From assembly GCA_037074615.1 (NCBI GenBank), contig CM073547.1:4216001-4280000 (forward strand): a stretch of 64,000 nt of DNA. The letters are read 5' to 3'. Shown piece after piece: positions 61,587 through 64,000 of this stretch. Below the pieces are notes generated by a model, which was not told the DNA's origin, searched no databases, and worked only from the letters and a program-made list of their open reading frames with translations. Origin of the DNA: Leucaena leucocephala (taxonomy: Eukaryota > Streptophyta > Magnoliopsida > Fabales > Fabaceae). The translations under genes and the position numbers were made by a program. Positions within the stretch are counted from its first letter, which is position 1, and each line of letters opens with the position of its first letter.

Positions 61587-64000
61587 GAACCATCACATGC
61601 CTCTTATTTCGTCCATCCAATACAGTAAGTGCTAAAGTTAATAAGACATAAGTGGAAACATAAACATAAACACCCTTAATAAGTACACAGTTAATATAGA
61701 TAATTTAAAAAAAATTGATAAATATAAAAAATATATCTTATGTTTATGACTAAAATAAACTTTATAATTATGTCATATATTGAAAATTAAAGGAAGTATA
61801 AGATAATATTGCTCCTAGTTGTAGTTATTGAATGCAAAACCTAATTTCATAAATGCTTTTATTAACTGATTTATTCCCTCTATCATAATTTCCTGTTGCC
61901 AAAATTAGGGTGACCAAAAATGTTATAGTGTCTAAATATTCAATACCACTTTGCAGTGTAAATTGTATTATCAAATAAATTTTATATTAAAGATTGAAGA
62001 AATACTCCATTTAATCTTAATTATAAAAGTTAGATAGATAATCTATTTTAATCCTAAATATAAGACTGTAATATATTTTATTTTTAAAAATTATAATTTT
62101 TTTAAAAATATTCTTAAATGATTGTACATATTAAGAAGATTTTTATCAAGGGTAGTATAAATTAATGCACATTATTAAAGAGAATATTTTAAGAAAATTA
62201 ATAAATAATTATTACAAATAATTAATTTAACTAATTTATTTAATCTATTTAAATTAGTTAAATAATATATTTTATATTTAGATCTAGAAGTAATATTAAT
62301 TAGGTACCGAGGCATTAAAATTACTGAAATAGAATACAATTCTCTCAATCCCACTAGCCCAAGAAACCGTTTGATTATTATGACTAATTCCAGATCTGAA
62401 GATCTTCCCTATGATAATTATTACAGTATCATTATTTTGACCGGCAATGCTATCTTGCAAATAAGACATGTTGAGTTTTAATTTTGCTTATAATATCATA
62501 TTGTTACTACTTATCCTTTTAATCTAAAAAAATCTTTTATACTATACTCTTCAATTTTAAATATATGAATTAAATAATTAATATATAAAAATTTAAAAAA
62601 TTAATTATTTAAAAAAATATTTGTTGATTGTCCTAAAACACCCCATTTAATTAATAAAAAAATTTAAGAAAATTTATAATTTTAGAGATAAAGGGAATTA
62701 AGATGGAGTAAGTTTTTACCAAAGCTTGAGATCAAGTAAAATATTTTCCACACTCCACTTTTCTAGGGTTTTAATGAGCTAGATGTTATGTTTGGTCTCA
62801 TGCCTCCCCATTTTGCAAAGAGAACACTCAACCCCACATGGGAAGATGCGCTGTAATTTAATTTCCATTTACAGTAAAAATTCGCAGTCAATTTTTCACC
62901 ACTGTGTTCTTTGTTGCCTTGAGATTTCAGTTGACAGATGACGAGTCCACATTCAATGACTCCAAAAAGAAAGATAAAGATAATTTGGGGGTTACTTATC
63001 AACAATATTGGCAAATATTTACTTCCTCTTTCTCTCTACAATATAAATTTATTCATTTCCCCCCCTTTTTTGGAATATATTTATTCATGCCACTTGATTC
63101 TTCTCTTCAGAATTCCATGAGTGGTGCAGAGCTTTTATATATTAAGTAATTTCGTCAATTTTTTGTACCGCTTTATTACTTTTTTTTTTCATTTTTTATT
63201 GTTTATACTTTATATTTAATAATGTTTATATTTTTTAAACTTTTCTTTTATTATTCATACAAGTGTCAGTTATCATTAACTTTCATCCGATTTTCTTTTT
63301 CAAACCTCACTGACATTCGTTGTTCTAGATGGCTCAAATATGCTGGTATGAAAATTTCAGGTTGCGTGAGGTAGAACTTAGAAGGACCATGAAGCAAAGA
63401 GAAATTGAAGGAAAATTACAAGGGTGAGTTTAGATAATTTATAAGTATTTTTGTAAATATTTTTTTGATTAAAATGTAAAATTATCTTGAAATTTTTATG
63501 CCATGTGCAATTATTATCCTTAACTTATTCTATTGGAACCTTTGACCAATGTACATCAGTTAGTTATTTAGATGATCTTGTTTAACTACAAAATGTTTGC
63601 AGTGCAAATTACACCACAAATTATATCTTATATTAATAATTGAAGAAATAAATATTAAAAATAAAATATATTAAAGTTTTATATTAAAGACTAAATCTAA
63701 CTTTCTAATTAATTCTTATATTAAAAATCATAGGTAAGATTATAAGGATCAACTTTATTTAATGTGAAATCCACTCACAATTGGAGATCTTAACAATTCA
63801 ATTTTTATCCTTTTAACAAAAATTATTATTTTTAAATTAAATTTATTCCTCCAATCAAATTTATTTTAACTTTTCCTGTCTATTCGGATATATTTTTTAT
63901 TAATTTCCTAAACATAAAATCCTTCCCTTTTTAAATTTGTACCACTAGCATATTTGATTGCATTTTTTGTTTTTTGGTACAAGCATATTAGAGTTCATAA
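61587..64000. other. AT-rich right flank, no confident gene
   Basis: Mostly low-complexity A/T sequence. The frames at 62763-63150 resemble no family. A small exon-like stretch with flanking AG and GT lies at about 63361-63424. Confidence 0.5.

Noticed and set aside
61582..61600. Primer-binding site after the LTR-like block, which would indicate a full retrotransposon
   Set aside because: AAGTGGAACCATC does not match the usual initiator tRNA-Met complement TGGTATCAGAG, and no gag/pol follows.
62763..63150. Paired open frames on both strands
   Set aside because: Overlapping low-complexity frames with no family resemblance or splice context.

Overview
The window is nuclear DNA of a eudicot plant. 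It is strongly AT-rich, carries intron-rich genes with plant-type GT-AG junctions, and the recognisable proteins are plant families: AGAMOUS-type MADS-box, SBT5 subtilase, plant GDSL esterases, S40/DUF584, an organelle-type PPR protein, plant EXO1 and an HBS1-like factor. No bacterial, viral or CRISPR features were seen. I could not identify the species. All exon models below were built by hand from splice signals, reading-frame continuity and family resemblance; no alignment was run.

Layout. 1-3.8 kb (-): 5' part of an HBS1-like translation GTPase gene that runs off the left edge. 5.9-11.9 kb (+): complete EXO1 nuclease gene of 14 exons, two of whose introns look U12-type, one of them AT-AC. 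12-16.3 kb: AT-rich desert. 16.3-16.7 kb (-): intronless S40 senescence regulator, whose leader/promoter segment is repeated 1.4 kb upstream. 17-22.7 kb: repeat-rich desert. 23.3-25.3 kb (+): PPR protein. 26.7-33.5 kb (-): SBT5.6-like subtilase of nine exons, with a hAT-type MITE in its 2.7-kb fourth intron. 33.6-41 kb: desert. 41.1-43.8 and 46.6-49.7 kb (+): two tandem GDSL genes with the same exon plan. 51.5-56.6 kb (-): AGAMOUS-lineage MADS-box gene with a leader intron and a 3-kb intron after the MADS exon. 57.8-61.6 kb: candidate solo LTR. 61.6-64 kb: no confident gene.

The gene set S40 - PPR - SBT5.6 - GDSL - GDSL - AG matches what I recall of the Arabidopsis AGAMOUS neighbourhood (AT4G18960 AG, AT4G18970 GDSL, AT4G18975 PPR, AT4G18980 S40-3) and of its duplicate on chromosome 5 (AT5G45630 S40-like, AT5G45650 SBT5.6, AT5G45670 GDSL). 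The window therefore looks like an unsplit version of an ancestral block. These genes are linked by descent and not known to share a pathway.

The non-genic part is rich in small non-autonomous elements with readable insertion footprints: a SINE with a 13-bp target duplication, a second SINE family in about four copies, a hAT MITE with an 8-bp duplication, a Tourist-like MITE, and a 207-bp insertion for which an empty-site copy lies in the same window.
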